This document shows, piece after piece, positions 37,447-46,344 of a DNA stretch of 64,000 bases (its first letter is position 1; each line of letters opens with the position of its first letter). Origin of the DNA: Spirochaetaceae bacterium (GTDB lineage: Bacteria; Spirochaetota; Spirochaetia; B11-G9); contig WGCU01000038.1 in assembly GCA_015493635.1 (NCBI GenBank), forward strand, positions 62,001-126,000, given 5' to 3'. The translations under genes and the position numbers were made by a program. The notes under the pieces were generated by a model, which saw only the letters and a program-made list of their open reading frames with translations, was not told where the DNA came from and ran no database searches.

Positions 37447-38481
37447 TCATCTCTCTTTGCCTGGAGAGTCATAGAGGAAGCAAGCCACCTGATGATTCTT
37501 ATCTAAATTGGAAAGCGTTGGGGTCTCAACCTTGCATCGCTCCATAACATCCGGGCAACGATCCATAAAAGGACAACCTGCACGGACGACAGAAGGAGAT
37601 GGAACATCACCTTCAAGGATTATACGCTTCCTTTTTCTGGCACTTCTCGGATCGGATAAAGGGACAGCAGAAAATAATGCGCGAGTATACGGGTGTATCG
37701 GCTGGTTATAAAGTGTTTTAGAATCAGCAGTTTCTACAATATGACCCAGATACATGACTGCAATCCTTGAACAAAAATATTCAACTACTGCCAGATCATG
37801 CGCAATGAACAGGAATGTGAGATCTAGCTCCTGTTGAAGATCTTTTAGAAGATTAAGAATCTGAGACTGAATAGAAACATCAAGAGCAGAAACCGGCTCA
37901 TCTGCAATAATCATTTTTGGACCAAGTGATAGTGCCCGGGCAATCCCGATCCTCTGCCTCTGCCCCCCGGAAAATTCATGAGGATATCTGTCAGCAGAAG
38001 AGGAGGGAAGACCACAACGGTCCATCAGAGACGCTGTCTTCTCTAGAACCTCTTTTTTACTGATCGATATAATCTTTTTCCTGGCATAAATTCTAAGTGG
38101 TTCTGCAATAATATCTCCGGCTCTCATCCTCGGGTTCAATGAGGAATAAGGATCCTGGAAAACAATCTGAAAATTCATTCGCTCCCGTCTTAACTCTTTA
38201 GGAGTGATTAAAGATAAATCTCTCCCTTCAAAGAAAACCTTACCTGCCGTTGATGCCTGTAGCTGAGCCACTGTCATGGCCGTTGTCGATTTTCCACATC
38301 CCGATTCACCGACCAGTCCCAGAGATTCGCCCTTTCGGATAGAGAAACTTACACCATCAACAGCTCGTATCCAGCCAGCATTCCTTTTGAATATAATGCC
38401 TTTCTCTATTGGAAAATGGACTTTAAGATTCTGAACATCTAAAAGTATATCTGTATTAACCATGGGCATGTTCCTTTTCAT
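37447..38481 (-). CDS. Oligopeptide/dipeptide ABC transporter ATPase (OppF type), system 2
   Basis: 344 aa if the first ATG is used; ATGs 12 and 18 nt further in are also possible, and the AAGGA within the gene best fits the second. Walker [10 protein letters not shown], signature FSGGQRQRIGIARA, Walker B IIADEPVSALD and a C-terminal Cys region GCPFMDRCPDVMERC. It overlaps the OppD-type gene by 26 nt. It has the typical second-ATPase N-terminal insert (FKRNAGWIRAVDGVSFSI). Confidence 0.95.
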   Translation of the reverse strand: MKRNMPMVNTDILLDVQNLKVHFPIEKGIIFKRNAGWIRAVDGVSFSIRKGESLGLVGESGCGKSTTAMTVAQLQASTAGKVFFEGRDLSLITPKELRRERMNFQIVFQDPYSSLNPRMRAGDIIAEPLRIYARKKIISISKKEVLEKTASLMDRCGLPSSSADRYPHEFSGGQRQRIGIARALSLGPKMIIADEPVSALDVSIQSQILNLLKDLQQELDLTFLFIAHDLAVVEYFCSRIAVMYLGHIVETADSKTLYNQPIHPYTRALFSAVPLSDPRSARKRKRIILEGDVPSPSVVRAGCPFMDRCPDVMERCKVETPTLSNLDKNHQVACFLYDSPGKER

Positions 38482-39457
38482 GAAGCCAGCAGGCTACGGT
38501 TCTAGACTCATCCCCCCCCATTGAAAACTCTGGTGGACTCTTATATGCACAAATTTCCATTGCATGGGTACATCTCGGTTGAAACGGACAACCAATAGGA
38601 AGATCAATGAGATCAGGAGGAGCACCCAATATGGAATGGAGATGCTCTTCACTATCCTGATCAATTCTTGGTATGGAATTCAAGAGACCTATTGTATAGG
38701 GGTGTTTGGGATCATAAAAGAGTTCATCTATGGTAGCACGCTCTACAATACGCCCTGCATACATCACACAGACAGCGTCGCACATTTCAGCAACGACACC
38801 CAGATCATGAGTAATCATAATCACTGAAGTTTTATGTTCTTGCGAAAGATTTTTAATAATCTCAAGTATCTGTGCCTGGATCGTAACATCCAGTGCAGTA
38901 GTCGGCTCATCTGCTATAAGTATGTCAGGGTTGCAGGAAAGTGCCATTGCAATCATAACTCTCTGTCTCATCCCCCCCGAAAACTGGTGAGGATAGTTAT
39001 CAGCCCGCTGTTCTGCATCAGGTATACCTATCAACTTCAGAAGTTCAATAGCTTTAGCCTTGGCATCCTTTTTACTCATTCCCTGATGCAGACGAAGAGC
39101 TTCAGCTATCTGGACCCAAATTTTAATAACCGGATTTAAAGATGTTAAAGGATCCTGAAAAATCATTGCAATATGCTTGCCACGAATTGTACGAATCTCA
39201 TCCTCTGAGCATTGAAGGAGATCCTTTTCATTGTAGAGGACCGTACCATCGGTAATTCGACCAGGAGGATATTGTACCAGTTTAAGTATGGAGAAGTTCG
39301 TTACAGATTTACCACATCCTGACTCTCCTACAATACCTAAAGTCTCACCTCGATGAAGAACAAACGAGACATTATTGACTGCCTGTACAATTCCACGTTC
39401 TGTTTGGAATTCTGTTCTTAATCCCTCAACATGGAGTATAATCTCTTTTCCCATCAA
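38456..39457 (-). CDS. Oligopeptide/dipeptide ABC transporter ATPase (OppD type), system 2
   Basis: 333 aa. Walker [10 protein letters not shown], in which the usual final Ser/Thr of GKS(T) is followed by Val; signature [15 protein letters not shown], Walker [13 protein letters not shown]-terminal [15 protein letters not shown]. It pairs with the overlapping OppF-type ATPase. It is 7 nt downstream of the permease gene. Confidence 0.95.
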   Translation of the reverse strand: MMGKEIILHVEGLRTEFQTERGIVQAVNNVSFVLHRGETLGIVGESGCGKSVTNFSILKLVQYPPGRITDGTVLYNEKDLLQCSEDEIRTIRGKHIAMIFQDPLTSLNPVIKIWVQIAEALRLHQGMSKKDAKAKAIELLKLIGIPDAEQRADNYPHQFSGGMRQRVMIAMALSCNPDILIADEPTTALDVTIQAQILEIIKNLSQEHKTSVIMITHDLGVVAEMCDAVCVMYAGRIVERATIDELFYDPKHPYTIGLLNSIPRIDQDSEEHLHSILGAPPDLIDLPIGCPFQPRCTHAMEICAYKSPPEFSMGGDESRTVACWLHEKEHAHG

Positions 39458-39464
39458 ATAACTC

Positions 39465-40301
39465 CTAGCTTACATTTCGCAGACGTGGATCAAGAATATC
39501 ACGAAGACCATCACCAAGAAGATTGAACCCCAATACAAGAGTAATAATTGCTAATCCGGGGTAGATGGCTGTCCATGGAGCAATCATCATCACTTTTCGG
39601 GCACTACTGAGCATATTCCCCCAGGAAGGTTCTGGCGGTTGCACCCCCAGACCAAGGAAACTCAATGAAGACTCCAGTAAAATAGCTACCGACAAGGAAA
39701 GTGAGACCTGCACAATAATAGGTGGCATACTGTTTGGAAGAAGATGACGAAAGAGGATGTAGATATTTCCTGCTCCATTGGATCGGGCAGCACGAATAAA
39801 TTCATTCGATTTGAGAGATAAGATGGCCCCACGACTAATACGAGCAAATTGAGGAATATAAATGATTCCAATTGCAATGATCACATTATAGGTATTCTCT
39901 CCCAGAACTGCCATGACAAAAATTGCCATCAGGAGAGAGGGAAAGGAGAACATGATATCAGCAATACGCATAATAAAATTGTCCCATCTCCCTCCAAGAA
40001 ATCCTGCCCAGATCCCCATCATAATACCAAAAACAGCACCGAGTGCTGTAGCTGATATACTGATAATAAGAGAGACAGAGCTTCCTTTCATTATCCTTGA
40101 CAGCACATCCCTTCCAAACTCATCAGTCCCGAAAAAATGTCCTGTCCCAAAAGATGGAGATTCAAGAACATGTTTCACATCCATTTCGGAAGGATCAAAG
40201 GGAAGCCAGAAGGATGAAACTATAATCATGATAATATAGAGTAAAATGATTACCAGTCCCATTATGGCAATACCGTTCTTCAGTATTCTTGGTTTTTCCA
40301 T
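39465..40301 (-). CDS. Peptide ABC transporter permease (DppC type), system 2
   Basis: 278 aa, about six transmembrane helices. FGTDEFGRDVLSRIMKGSSVSL is the DppC signature after the first helix; the EAA loop (SNEFIRAARSNGAGNIYILFRHLLPNS) contacts the ATPases. It ends in ILDPRLRNVS. 3 nt after the DppB-type gene. Confidence 0.95.
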   Translation of the reverse strand: MEKPRILKNGIAIMGLVIILLYIIMIIVSSFWLPFDPSEMDVKHVLESPSFGTGHFFGTDEFGRDVLSRIMKGSSVSLIISISATALGAVFGIMMGIWAGFLGGRWDNFIMRIADIMFSFPSLLMAIFVMAVLGENTYNVIIAIGIIYIPQFARISRGAILSLKSNEFIRAARSNGAGNIYILFRHLLPNSMPPIIVQVSLSLSVAILLESSLSFLGLGVQPPEPSWGNMLSSARKVMMIAPWTAIYPGLAIITLVLGFNLLGDGLRDILDPRLRNVS

Positions 40302-40304
40302 ACC

Positions 40305-41267
40305 TTACCTCGTTGTATCATCCAGGCGAGTACGTGGATTCATTAGTGCATAGATAATATCAGTAATGAGATTCACCACTACAAATATGGTCGCAATAAT
40401 CATAACCACTGCCTGTATAATCGGATAGTCTCTTTGGTAGATAGCATAAAGAGATAACCTTCCTATTCCGGGAAGAGCAAACACTTCTTCGATAACTATA
40501 GCTCCACCAAGAAGATAACCAGTATTGAATCCAGTAACTGTTATGACAGGCAGGATCGCATTCTTCAATGCATGAGTATATATCACTGATCGATGCTTCA
40601 ATCCCTTTGCCTTGGCAGTCCTTATATAGTCCTGCTGGAGAACTTCAAGCATACTGTTTCTTGTATACCGCATAACCACTGCAGCAAACCCAATACCAAT
40701 GGCCAGAGAGGGGAAGAAGAGCATCTTTAGATTCCTCAGAGGATCCACTATGAAGCCTACATAGTTTCCCATAGGTATCCATCCGCGAAATCCTGAAAAA
40801 GCCATAACCATCAGAGCTGCCAGCCAAAACTGCGGCAACGATAGCCCCAGCAACCCTGTTATACGACTAATAAAATCCCCGAAGGTATTTTGATGCAGTG
40901 AGGAGACAATTCCAAGCGGAATACCTATCATTAGAGCAAGGACTAAAGAGAAAAGTGTTAATTCCAGGCTGAGAGGAAGACGAGACAGAATATCAGGAAA
41001 TACTGGACGACCAGTTCTCAGAGAGTAGCCAAAATCTCCATGTATAATATCACCAAGCCATTCCATATAGAGAACAGGAACTGGCTTATCTTCACCGAAA
41101 ATTCGTTGCAACTCTACCATTTGTTCCGGAGTTGCTTCAACCTGAGTCCCCATATACATTTCCAATGCCGTTCCGGGTATCATCCGAACAAGAAAAAAGA
41201 TAATCAATGATACCCCGAATAACACAGGAATCAATGATAAAAGTCTTTTTACAATATACCTGATCAC
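40305..41267 (-). CDS. Peptide ABC transporter permease (DppB type), system 2
   Basis: 320 aa. MIRYIVKRLLSLIPVLFGVSLIIFFLVRMIPG is the classic DppB N-terminus; six helices, EAA loop QDYIRTAKAKGLKHRSVIYTHALKNA, ending LMNPRTRLDD. It is separated from the binding-protein gene by 130 nt that contain a 14-bp hairpin. Confidence 0.95.
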   Translation of the reverse strand: MIRYIVKRLLSLIPVLFGVSLIIFFLVRMIPGTALEMYMGTQVEATPEQMVELQRIFGEDKPVPVLYMEWLGDIIHGDFGYSLRTGRPVFPDILSRLPLSLELTLFSLVLALMIGIPLGIVSSLHQNTFGDFISRITGLLGLSLPQFWLAALMVMAFSGFRGWIPMGNYVGFIVDPLRNLKMLFFPSLAIGIGFAAVVMRYTRNSMLEVLQQDYIRTAKAKGLKHRSVIYTHALKNAILPVITVTGFNTGYLLGGAIVIEEVFALPGIGRLSLYAIYQRDYPIIQAVVMIIATIFVVVNLITDIIYALMNPRTRLDDTTR

Positions 41268-41353
41268 TATTCACCTCGAAAGAAATCATCTGTCTATTCT
41301 AAAAGCTTTAGCTTTGCCGACAAGATAAGAATTCATTCTATAGACTATGCTAC

Positions 41354-41384
41354 GATGTCCTCTCCTGTTTCAGGAGAGGACATC
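41354..41384 (-). terminator. Hairpin between binding-protein and permease genes, system 2
   Basis: A perfect 14-bp stem GATGTCCTCTCCTG with a 3-nt loop (arms 41354-41367 and 41371-41384). There is no T-run after it in the transcription direction, so it may act mainly by protecting the 3' end of the binding-protein mRNA. Confidence 0.6.
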
Positions 41385-41397
41385 AATTGAGATTTAA

Positions 41398-42945
41398 TTA
41401 TTTTACCGATGTTTCACTAATATAGTAGAGGCTACCATTACCAATCGGCTTAAATCCTTCAACTCTAGGTCCCAAGACATAATTCTCGTTAGGACAATAA
41501 AGAAATATAACAGGAGCTTCTTCAGCTAGTACTTTCTGCAACTTATCATAAGTTGTTTTACGTTCTTTTGGCACAGTCTGTGACCTTCCCAGATCAAGAA
41601 GTCTGTCAACCTCAGCATTTTTGAACATAAAGTTATTGACCCCACCAGTACTGTAGAGTGTTCGGTAGAGGAAACGATCTGGATCACCGCTTCCACCCCG
41701 GATTTCTACCATAGAATCAAAATCACGTTTGACCCAACGATCTATATAGACACCCCATTCTACGACTTCAAGATTTGCTGTTACTCCAATATTTTTCAGT
41801 TCATTCTGAATAACCTGAGCTACAGCAAGCCCTCCTTCATAGGTTGAAGAACATACAATGTTGAAAGTAAATCCATTTGGATATCCGGCATCAGCCAACA
41901 AAGCTTTTGCTCTATTATAATCAGGAGCCGAAAATGGGAGTTTGGAAAGAGGCAGAGCCCATTCCTTGGCAGATACGGGAATAGGACCTGTTGGCGAACC
42001 CATTCCAAATTCAGCCAGTGAGACAATCTCATCACGATTTATTGCCAAAGCCAAAGCTTCGCGAACACGTTTATCATTAAATGGTTTTCTTGTAGTATTA
42101 AAACCGAATGTTCTAACGTTGATTCCAGGTTTACTCAATACAGTTACCTGAGATATTTTATCAGCTTGACGAATCGTAGCACCATCATTTATTATTGCAA
42201 TATCAAGATCACCGGATTTTACACCGGAAAGAAGTGATGCTGCTTCAGGAATTACGCGAAAGATTACCTTATCAACTTTTGGTGAATTTTTTACAAAATA
42301 GTCAGGATTCTTCACAAGTGTCATTGAGTTATCCGGAATCCATTCTTTTAGCATAAAAGGGCCAGTTCCAACAGCCACTTTCTGTAGATTACCATTTGCT
42401 TCAACAGCTTCTCTTGGTACGATTGAGAGGTTGTTTGAAGTAAGTGCATTGAGAAATGATGCAAGTGGTGCTGATAGATTTATCTTAACAGTATAAGGAT
42501 CAATTATATCTATTGAGGTTATCAAAGAAATATAACTTCTTCCTGGAGAAGCAGTTTTCTTATCCAAAACACGTTCAAGAGAGTATTTTACATCATCTGC
42601 AACCATTTCCCTACCATTATGAAACTTCACTCCCTTACGAAGATGAAAGATGTAAGTCAGGTTGTCAGGAATCTCCCACGACTCAGCTAAATCTGGTACG
42701 ACAGACAGATTTTCATCAAGTCTGGTTAATCTATTATACAAAAGATCGATTCGACGATGTGACGAGAATGCTGTTACGATATGAGGATCTAACCCGACAG
42801 CCTCCTGATCTACTCCAATAGTAAGAACCTTCTCGACTACCGGTTTAGCTCCAGCATTATCAGCAGCCCCATTAGCAAAGAGTCCGGTGGTAACTAAAAG
42901 CATCAATACGCTAATAGCAATAGATAACATACAATTTTTTTTCAT
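41398..42945 (-). CDS. Family 5 extracellular solute-binding protein, system 2
   Basis: 515 aa, the usual DppA size. Signal peptide about 1-25 (ending LFANG), no lipobox Cys. SBP5 signature: LAESWEIPDNLTYIFHLRKGVKFHNGREMVADDVKYSL, with GTGPFML later. It binds di- or oligopeptides for the adjacent DppBCDF-type importer. A GAGGAGGA ribosome site and a consensus promoter indicate strong expression. Together with system 1 it gives the region two complete peptide importers flanking a GNAT gene. Confidence 0.94.
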   Translation of the reverse strand: MKKNCMLSIAISVLMLLVTTGLFANGAADNAGAKPVVEKVLTIGVDQEAVGLDPHIVTAFSSHRRIDLLYNRLTRLDENLSVVPDLAESWEIPDNLTYIFHLRKGVKFHNGREMVADDVKYSLERVLDKKTASPGRSYISLITSIDIIDPYTVKINLSAPLASFLNALTSNNLSIVPREAVEANGNLQKVAVGTGPFMLKEWIPDNSMTLVKNPDYFVKNSPKVDKVIFRVIPEAASLLSGVKSGDLDIAIINDGATIRQADKISQVTVLSKPGINVRTFGFNTTRKPFNDKRVREALALAINRDEIVSLAEFGMGSPTGPIPVSAKEWALPLSKLPFSAPDYNRAKALLADAGYPNGFTFNIVCSSTYEGGLAVAQVIQNELKNIGVTANLEVVEWGVYIDRWVKRDFDSMVEIRGGSGDPDRFLYRTLYSTGGVNNFMFKNAEVDRLLDLGRSQTVPKERKTTYDKLQKVLAEEAPVIFLYCPNENYVLGPRVEGFKPIGNGSLYYISETSVK

Positions 42946-42969
42946 TCTTTTCCTCCTCTATGATGGATA

Positions 42970-42998
42970 ATTATATAAGTGGCTCAAGTATATGTCAA
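42970..42998 (-). promoter_or_regulatory. Consensus promoter of binding-protein gene, system 2
   Basis: TTGACA (42993-42998), 17-bp spacer, TATAAT (42970-42975) on the minus strand, identical in both boxes and spacing to the system 1 promoter. Confidence 0.8.
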
Positions 42999-43030
42999 TA
43001 AAAAAAAATTTTATCATTATAATATGAGTT

Positions 43031-43043
43031 TAAAAATATTTTA
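43031..43043. promoter_or_regulatory. AT-rich palindrome TAAAAATATTTTA, copy 3
   Basis: Centred about 74 bp upstream of the predicted start of system 2, almost exactly the distance seen for copy 2 in system 1. Confidence 0.35.
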
Positions 43044-43114
43044 CAATTTTATAACCTTTCAATTTCAAGGAAGAACCCTTTTTTACTATGGATACAGGTT
43101 ATAAATAACGTTTA

Positions 43115-44017
43115 TCAAAACAGTTGTTTTTCATACTGAAGGAATCTCCTATGTATTTTTGCATTAACAGATTCTGCATAGAATGCCTCAGGACCAATCC
43201 ATGGAATGATTGAAGCGGAAAATCCTTTTTCTTTTAAATCATTCATACATCTTTTAAGTAGTATTTTCCCAACTCCTCTGTTCCTTAAATTCTTATGAGT
43301 TCCCATGGGGCCAAACCACCCGGTAGCTGTATTGGAACAACTATAAGCTGAAAATGCTTCTATCTTTCCTTCATGTCTTGCCATATGTAGACATGCAGGG
43401 GAAACCTCAAATGATTTGTCTACTTCATAGACCCATCCGGGGAAATTGGAATCTATAAAATCAAGAACAGATTTTTTATCAAATTTGTCTGCTCTCGAAA
43501 TGTATATCCCTTTATCAGCAAGGTTTTCCTCTTCACGGTATGTTTGAAAATTCTGATGAATCAAATCAACAATCATGTTAGCGGTTTCTGAAGAATAGCG
43601 GAATCCCATTTTCTTAACAAAGAAATGAGCGGGAACGGAACGAACGTCAATACCGGGTGTAAAATAACTGGAAGGCACGTCATATACATGAATTTTGTGT
43701 ATTCTTTCTTTTATAAATATATCTTCCGCTTCCTTGTATAATTTCCGCCCTATTCCTTGCCTCCTTTTCTCTTTTTTTACCACAAGAAGTTTGATATAGC
43801 CTTCTTTTCCATGTTTGGTATTCCTGATAACGCCTGTTAAGAATCCCAGTATTTCCCCTTTTTTTGTAAATGAAAAGTTGAGATTTTTATTGTAATCGGG
43901 ATCGTCAAAGGTTTTTTCAATAAAAACTTCTTTTGTAAAAATGTCATAGTTCATATTGGTATTGCAGAACTGTAAAATAGGGTTAACATTTTTCTTATCA
44001 AAAAGGTTAATAGGCAT
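43115..44017 (-). CDS. Tandem GNAT acetyltransferase-domain protein
   Basis: 300 aa with two GNAT domains. Domain 1 (about 20-140) has IKLLVVKKEKRRQGIGRKLYKEAEDIF with the acetyl-CoA loop RRQGIG. Domain 2 (about 165-290) has GPMGTHKNLRNRGVGKILLKRCMNDL with RNRGVG. Both loops look intact, so either or both may bind acetyl-CoA. It lies 4 nt after the GH84 gene and is surely cotranscribed with it. Human O-GlcNAcase fuses a GH84 domain to a GNAT-like domain; here the two are neighbours. Likely substrate an amino sugar or wall peptide, which is an inference from context. Confidence 0.85.
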   Translation of the reverse strand: MPINLFDKKNVNPILQFCNTNMNYDIFTKEVFIEKTFDDPDYNKNLNFSFTKKGEILGFLTGVIRNTKHGKEGYIKLLVVKKEKRRQGIGRKLYKEAEDIFIKERIHKIHVYDVPSSYFTPGIDVRSVPAHFFVKKMGFRYSSETANMIVDLIHQNFQTYREEENLADKGIYISRADKFDKKSVLDFIDSNFPGWVYEVDKSFEVSPACLHMARHEGKIEAFSAYSCSNTATGWFGPMGTHKNLRNRGVGKILLKRCMNDLKEKGFSASIIPWIGPEAFYAESVNAKIHRRFLQYEKQLF

Positions 44018-44021
44018 AATA

Positions 44022-45029
44022 CTATTCTTGCAGCCAGTTTAAAATTTCTACAGACCATTTCTCATGAATAGGCTGCAGATAGTTAATAATTTCATTCCTT
44101 TTATTTTCTGGTATTGTATGCCGGCCTTTCAGAAGGTATTCTCTGTAATAAAGTATTTTATCTGTATGTTCTTTACTGCAAATTTTTTCGATTGCTGCTC
44201 TCATTGACTTTTCAGAAGATTCTTGCCGGCTGATTATAGTCAATATTGATATTTGTGAAAGATATGGTTGGTTCATGGGATTAATCATATAACCGGAAAG
44301 ATATTCATCTATGTGCAAAATTCGATTTTTCATGGATTTGACATAAAGGAATTGCTCATGTTTTTTACCATCGTTTGCAATAAAATTGTCCCAGATAAAA
44401 ATTTTTCTGCCGAGTATTTTTGTAATTTCCTTCAAGTGGGAAACGGTAAATGATTCAGAACGAACCAGTGGGCCTGTCCATATAATATCGATCTCGGAGT
44501 CAAGATTAGCGCCAATAAATTTTAGATAATTTTTAGGTCTTTCTCCAAAAAATTTATCCAATAGAGGATCAAAAGAGTAGTATGTGGGGCAAAACAAAAT
44601 CTTTGTGGTTTTAACAAGGGTTTGTATAAAATTGACAATATCGGTTTGAATTTCAGCAATATTTTCAATATTTCCCCTCATATCATCAAAAAGTACAGCT
44701 ATAATATCCGGGGAGAGGGTCAGGAGTTCCTCTATTTTCTTTTTAATTTGCAGTTTTGTTGAATCATCAAAAGAGACATAAGCATTAAAGAGAGAAATAC
44801 CTATTCCCCATGCAAGACCTTTTTCATGATAGATACTGGAAAGGGTTCTCAGGTTTTTACTTGTAATAGAGGGAAGTGGCTCGTACCATTTTTCCCGCAA
44901 ATACTGATCAGCCTTAGGAGCATAAATATAAAAATCAAAATTTATACTTTTTAAAAAATCAGAATACTCAAGTCTTGCTTCCCATGTCCATGGTTTGCCG
45001 TAAAACCCTTCTACAACTCCCAATTGCAT
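44022..45029 (-). CDS. GH84-family beta-N-acetylglucosaminidase
   Basis: 335 aa, essentially the catalytic barrel alone. GVVEGFYGKPW (3-13) is the GH84 opening; YAPKADQYLREKW (about 36-48), AVLFDDMRG with the catalytic Asp115-Asp116 pair, WTGP, WDNF and NPMNQPYLS complete the site. Retaining, substrate-assisted removal of terminal GlcNAc. No signal peptide and none of the accessory domains of secreted hyaluronidase-type GH84 enzymes, so it is cytoplasmic. No GH3 NagZ is in the window; in this namZ-linked operon it could do the NagZ job on GlcNAc-MurNAc fragments. It lies 5 nt after namZ copy 2. Confidence 0.88.
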   Translation of the reverse strand: MQLGVVEGFYGKPWTWEARLEYSDFLKSINFDFYIYAPKADQYLREKWYEPLPSITSKNLRTLSSIYHEKGLAWGIGISLFNAYVSFDDSTKLQIKKKIEELLTLSPDIIAVLFDDMRGNIENIAEIQTDIVNFIQTLVKTTKILFCPTYYSFDPLLDKFFGERPKNYLKFIGANLDSEIDIIWTGPLVRSESFTVSHLKEITKILGRKIFIWDNFIANDGKKHEQFLYVKSMKNRILHIDEYLSGYMINPMNQPYLSQISILTIISRQESSEKSMRAAIEKICSKEHTDKILYYREYLLKGRHTIPENKRNEIINYLQPIHEKWSVEILNWLQE

Positions 45030-45034
45030 ATATT

Positions 45035-46264
45035 TTACACTCCAGCATGGTAGATGAAATGTTCACTAATTTCATTCTTCCATAAAGCGATATCGGATTC
45101 TATTTTTTCTATTAAATCTTTAATTGATGAAGAAGGTGATTCAACCCACTTTCTGAAAGTTTTTCCGCCGGTAATGACATCAACAGGAAGTTTCTCATAT
45201 TCATATTCATAGGGTGGTTTTGTCCAGAGTTCTAGATCAGGGTGGATATACCTGACAGCTTTTAGAACGCCCGCAATAAGGAGGAACGGCTTGAAAAGAT
45301 CGGGATTGTAAAATGATCCTTCTGCAATTATTTCAAATCCGGAGGTTGGCTTGTTAGCATGCTTGTGAAAAGTTGGCTGAAAAGTGATCTGCCTCAAATG
45401 GCAGCCTTTTAGGGTTTCCGGTGCTTTTTCTTTTAACCAATTAAAAACCTTGTCCCAGTCAACATTCGGATGTCCAAAGATTGAAAGAGGCCTGGTAGTA
45501 CCCCTTCCTTCAGAAAGGGTCGTCCCCTCCAGAATTACTGTACCAGGATAAGCTCTGACTGTATAAAGACCAGGCATATTGGGGCTTGGCTGTATCCATA
45601 CGCGGTTTTCCGGCCATGCATGGATACTATCATCAGGATTATATCCCTCCATTGGAACAACAGACAGATTTACCGATAATTTTTTATTACTTTTGAACCA
45701 TAAGGCAAATTCGCCGAGAGTGAGTCCATGCTGCATGGGGATTTCTGCAACCCCTACGAAACTTTCCCATCCGGTTTCAAGAGTTAACCCATCCATTGCA
45801 CGTCCTGCAGGATTGGGTCTGTCAAGAACAATAACGGATTTCCCACTGTATCCTGAGAGATCCTCAAGAAGGTAACAGAGTGTTGTTAGAAAAGTATATA
45901 CCCTGACACCAACATCCTGCAAATCAACTATTATTGTGTCAAAGCTATCAAGCATCTGTTTTGTTAACCTTCTGGTTTTTCCATACAAACTGAAAGTTGT
46001 AAGACCTGTAGATTTGTCAGTAAAGTCCCCACTTTCCACCATGTTATCCTGTTTTTCTCCACGAAATCCATGCTGGGGGCCAAAAAGAGCAGTTACTCTG
46101 AATCCGTAAATTCCTGCCAGTTCCTCTACAATTTTATCGGAAGGTTTTAAGGATGCATCTACTGAAGCCTGGTGTCCTAAGAGTGCTACTCTCTGCCCTT
46201 TTAACTTCCTTAAGCTTTTTTCGTTTTTAGCAAAAACCTCTATACCAAAAAGAAATGTTTTCAT
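45035..46264 (-). CDS. namZ: Exo-beta-N-acetylmuramidase, DUF1343/GH171, copy 2
   Basis: 409 aa, the longest of the three copies. RVALLGHQASVD, FGPQHGFRGEKQDNM, DLQDVGVRVYTFLTTLCYLLEDL, VLDRPNPAGRAMDGLTLE, GLTLGEFALWF, PGTVILEGTTLSEGRGTTRPLSIFG. No signal peptide. First of three tightly spaced genes (namZ, GH84, tandem GNAT), so muramidase and glucosaminidase activities are made together, as needed to unzip alternating MurNAc-GlcNAc chains. A TATAG/CTATA element like that before murQ lies upstream. Confidence 0.9.
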   Translation of the reverse strand: MKTFLFGIEVFAKNEKSLRKLKGQRVALLGHQASVDASLKPSDKIVEELAGIYGFRVTALFGPQHGFRGEKQDNMVESGDFTDKSTGLTTFSLYGKTRRLTKQMLDSFDTIIVDLQDVGVRVYTFLTTLCYLLEDLSGYSGKSVIVLDRPNPAGRAMDGLTLETGWESFVGVAEIPMQHGLTLGEFALWFKSNKKLSVNLSVVPMEGYNPDDSIHAWPENRVWIQPSPNMPGLYTVRAYPGTVILEGTTLSEGRGTTRPLSIFGHPNVDWDKVFNWLKEKAPETLKGCHLRQITFQPTFHKHANKPTSGFEIIAEGSFYNPDLFKPFLLIAGVLKAVRYIHPDLELWTKPPYEYEYEKLPVDVITGGKTFRKWVESPSSSIKDLIEKIESDIALWKNEISEHFIYHAGV

Positions 46265-46276
46265 TGATTTTAATTA

Positions 46277-46303
46277 TATAGTAATTTAAAAAAAAATGCT
46301 ATA
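46277..46303. promoter_or_regulatory. Operator-like element between namZ 2 and the PHP gene
   Basis: TATAGTAATT (from 46277), an A-run, then AATGCTATA ending at 46303. The right half and the A-run are nearly identical to the murQ element at 30375-30403. It could serve both divergent genes. Confidence 0.45.
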
Positions 46304-46344
46304 ATAATAATGAATATATGAAAATAAATTTTGGTGGCGGTTAA

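Noticed and set aside
37447-42945. Recent horizontal transfer of transporter system 2
   Set aside because: Composition looks somewhat different by eye, but I cannot compute it and there are no flanking mobile genes.
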